Origin: BACL27 sp947488385
GTDB lineage: Bacteria; Actinomycetota; Acidimicrobiia; Acidimicrobiales; Ilumatobacteraceae
Length of the DNA: 64,000 bases
Reading direction: 5' to 3'
NCBI GenBank assembly: GCA_964203655.1
Contig: CAXNMJ010000001.1
Span: forward strand, 124,001-188,000
Below the pieces are notes generated by a model. That model was not told the DNA's origin. It saw only the letters and a program-made list of their open reading frames with translations, and did not search any database. Of the stretch, positions 63,430 to 64,000 are shown piece after piece. Position numbers and translations under genes: made by a program. Each line of letters begins with the position of its first letter. The first letter of the stretch is position 1.

Positions 63430-63888
63430 CTATTTGCGCAGCTCTTTTTCGAGCAAAGCCAGTTCACGTTTGAAGTCTGCCGCGGCGTCGAAGTTTTTAT
63501 AAACACTGGCAAACCGCATATAAGTAACTTCGTCGATGCTTCTTAGCAAACTTAAAACTGCGTGGCCAACTTGATTGCTCGTCACGTCATCTCCGGTAAG
63601 TCGCATGTCGTCTTCAACACGCTCGGCGATTTCGATCAATACAGAATCTTCAACAGGCCGACCCTTGGCAGCCGACTGAAGACCGCTGATGATCTTGCCT
63701 CTGTCAAACAACTCTTTGTCGCCGGTTCGCTTGACCACATAGAGTGGCACTTCTTCGAGTCGCTCATAAGTCGTGAACCGATGCCCACACTTCAAACACG
63801 ATCTGCGGCGACGAATCGAACTGCCTTCTTCTGAGACGCGTGAATCAATAACTTTTGTGTCTTCGCATTGGCAACTGACGCATCTCAC
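63430..63888 (-). CDS. nrdR: Transcriptional regulator NrdR
   Basis: A 152 aa repressor of ribonucleotide reductase genes that senses ATP/dATP. The N-terminal zinc ribbon has CVSC and CLKCGHRFTTYER around DTKVIDSR. The ATP-cone follows (VVKRTGDKELFDRGKIISGL). The frame runs to a GTG at 63906, but the GTG at 63888, preceded by TAATGT and a 7 nt gap, gives the canonical MRC start and avoids overlap with the upstream gene. It is close to its likely target nrdJ. Confidence 0.93.
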   Translation of the reverse strand: MRCVSCQCEDTKVIDSRVSEEGSSIRRRRSCLKCGHRFTTYERLEEVPLYVVKRTGDKELFDRGKIISGLQSAAKGRPVEDSVLIEIAERVEDDMRLTGDDVTSNQVGHAVLSLLRSIDEVTYMRFASVYKNFDAAADFKRELALLEKELRK

Positions 63889-63895
63889 CCAAACA

Positions 63896-63901
63896 ACATT
63901 A
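63896..63901 (-). promoter_or_regulatory. -10 box for nrdR (leaderless)
   Basis: TAATGT on the minus strand, 7 nt, then the GTG at 63888; the box overlaps the stop of the upstream gene. Confidence 0.45.
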
Positions 63902-64000
63902 CTCACTTACGTAAAACAGTCTTATGGAATGCGAACTAATTGACCCTGGGGTGATCATGTCGCCGTTCATTAGAACTAATTGATCAACGACTTCGGTGAT
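63899..64000 (-). CDS. 3' end of an upstream gene, possibly a LysM protein
   Basis: A frame open from the right edge ends at a TAA at 63901-63899, giving about 33 residues that include EVVDQLVLMNGDMITPGS. This resembles the end of a LysM repeat (the LNG..pG segment). In mycobacteria a LysM protein (ChiZ) lies between lexA and nrdR, so position supports the same here. It is too short to be sure. Confidence 0.45.
   Translation of the reverse strand: MTEVVDQLVLMNGDMITPGSISSHSIRLFYVSE

Overview
The window looks like a chromosomal segment from an actinobacterium, most likely an aquatic member of the Acidimicrobiia (inference). The reasons are a moderate G+C content, a fused F420 cofactor synthase (FbiC type) together with several F420/flavin luciferase-like oxidoreductases, a class II (B12) ribonucleotide reductase near nrdR, a class II DAHP synthase, and the actinobacterial gene order rbfA-truB-ribF / rpsO-pnp-dapB / dapA-rnj-ftsK-rimO-pgsA-cinA. 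Many genes start 6-8 nt after a TANNNT -10 box, which indicates widespread leaderless transcription. No phage, IS element or CRISPR array was seen.

Layout. 1-3.4 kb: end of an FAD-linked oxidase, glycerol kinase and two ferritin-like proteins. 3.4-3.8 kb: RNase P RNA. 3.9-7.3 kb (minus): small membrane protein, zinc-ribbon coiled-coil protein and a class A penicillin-binding protein. 7.4-9.7 kb: LLM oxidoreductase and a saccharopine-dehydrogenase-like protein. 9.7-17.6 kb (minus): cinA, pgsA, rimO, ftsK, rnj, dapA. 17.7-21.2 kb (minus): fatty acyl-CoA ligase, TetR regulator and diiron protein. 21.2-22.4 kb: VTT-like membrane protein and thiol peroxidase. 22.4-26.3 kb (minus): dapB, pnp, rpsO with structured leaders. 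26.3-30.3 kb: riboflavin synthase, a chorismate mutase/VOC fusion and fbiC. 30.3-35.4 kb: ribF, truB, rbfA (minus) and leuS (plus). 36.3-44.6 kb: an accessory-looking catabolic island with PhyH and Rieske oxygenases, a class III aminotransferase, a polyamine-type ABC transporter and an SDR. 44.7-46.5 kb: secreted alkaline phosphatase PhoX. 46.6-49 kb: tRNA-Ala, rsfS, an LCP-like protein and nadD. 49-57 kb: sigma factor, DAHP synthase, beta-lactamase-fold hydrolase, MFS transporter, thiolase, cytochrome P450 and a SsuD-like monooxygenase. 57-64 kb: nrdJ, molybdopterin oxidoreductase, RibD-like reductase, nrdR, and the tail of a gene that may be a LysM protein.

The most striking observation is that six genes (pgsA, fbiC, leuS, potB-like, potA-like, phoX) are each split by a frameshift of the same sign: one extra base, i.e. 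a +1 shift. Two of these (pgsA, leuS) should be essential. Systematic one-base insertions in the sequence are the likeliest cause; programmed +1 frameshifting is the alternative. Other points worth a second look are a relay of overlapping mini-ORFs between the hydrolase and MFS genes, a TetR operator overlapping its own promoter, an NrdR box upstream of nrdJ, nested hairpins in the rpsO leader, an RNase J that lacks its usual C-terminal domain, and the chorismate mutase/VOC fusion.
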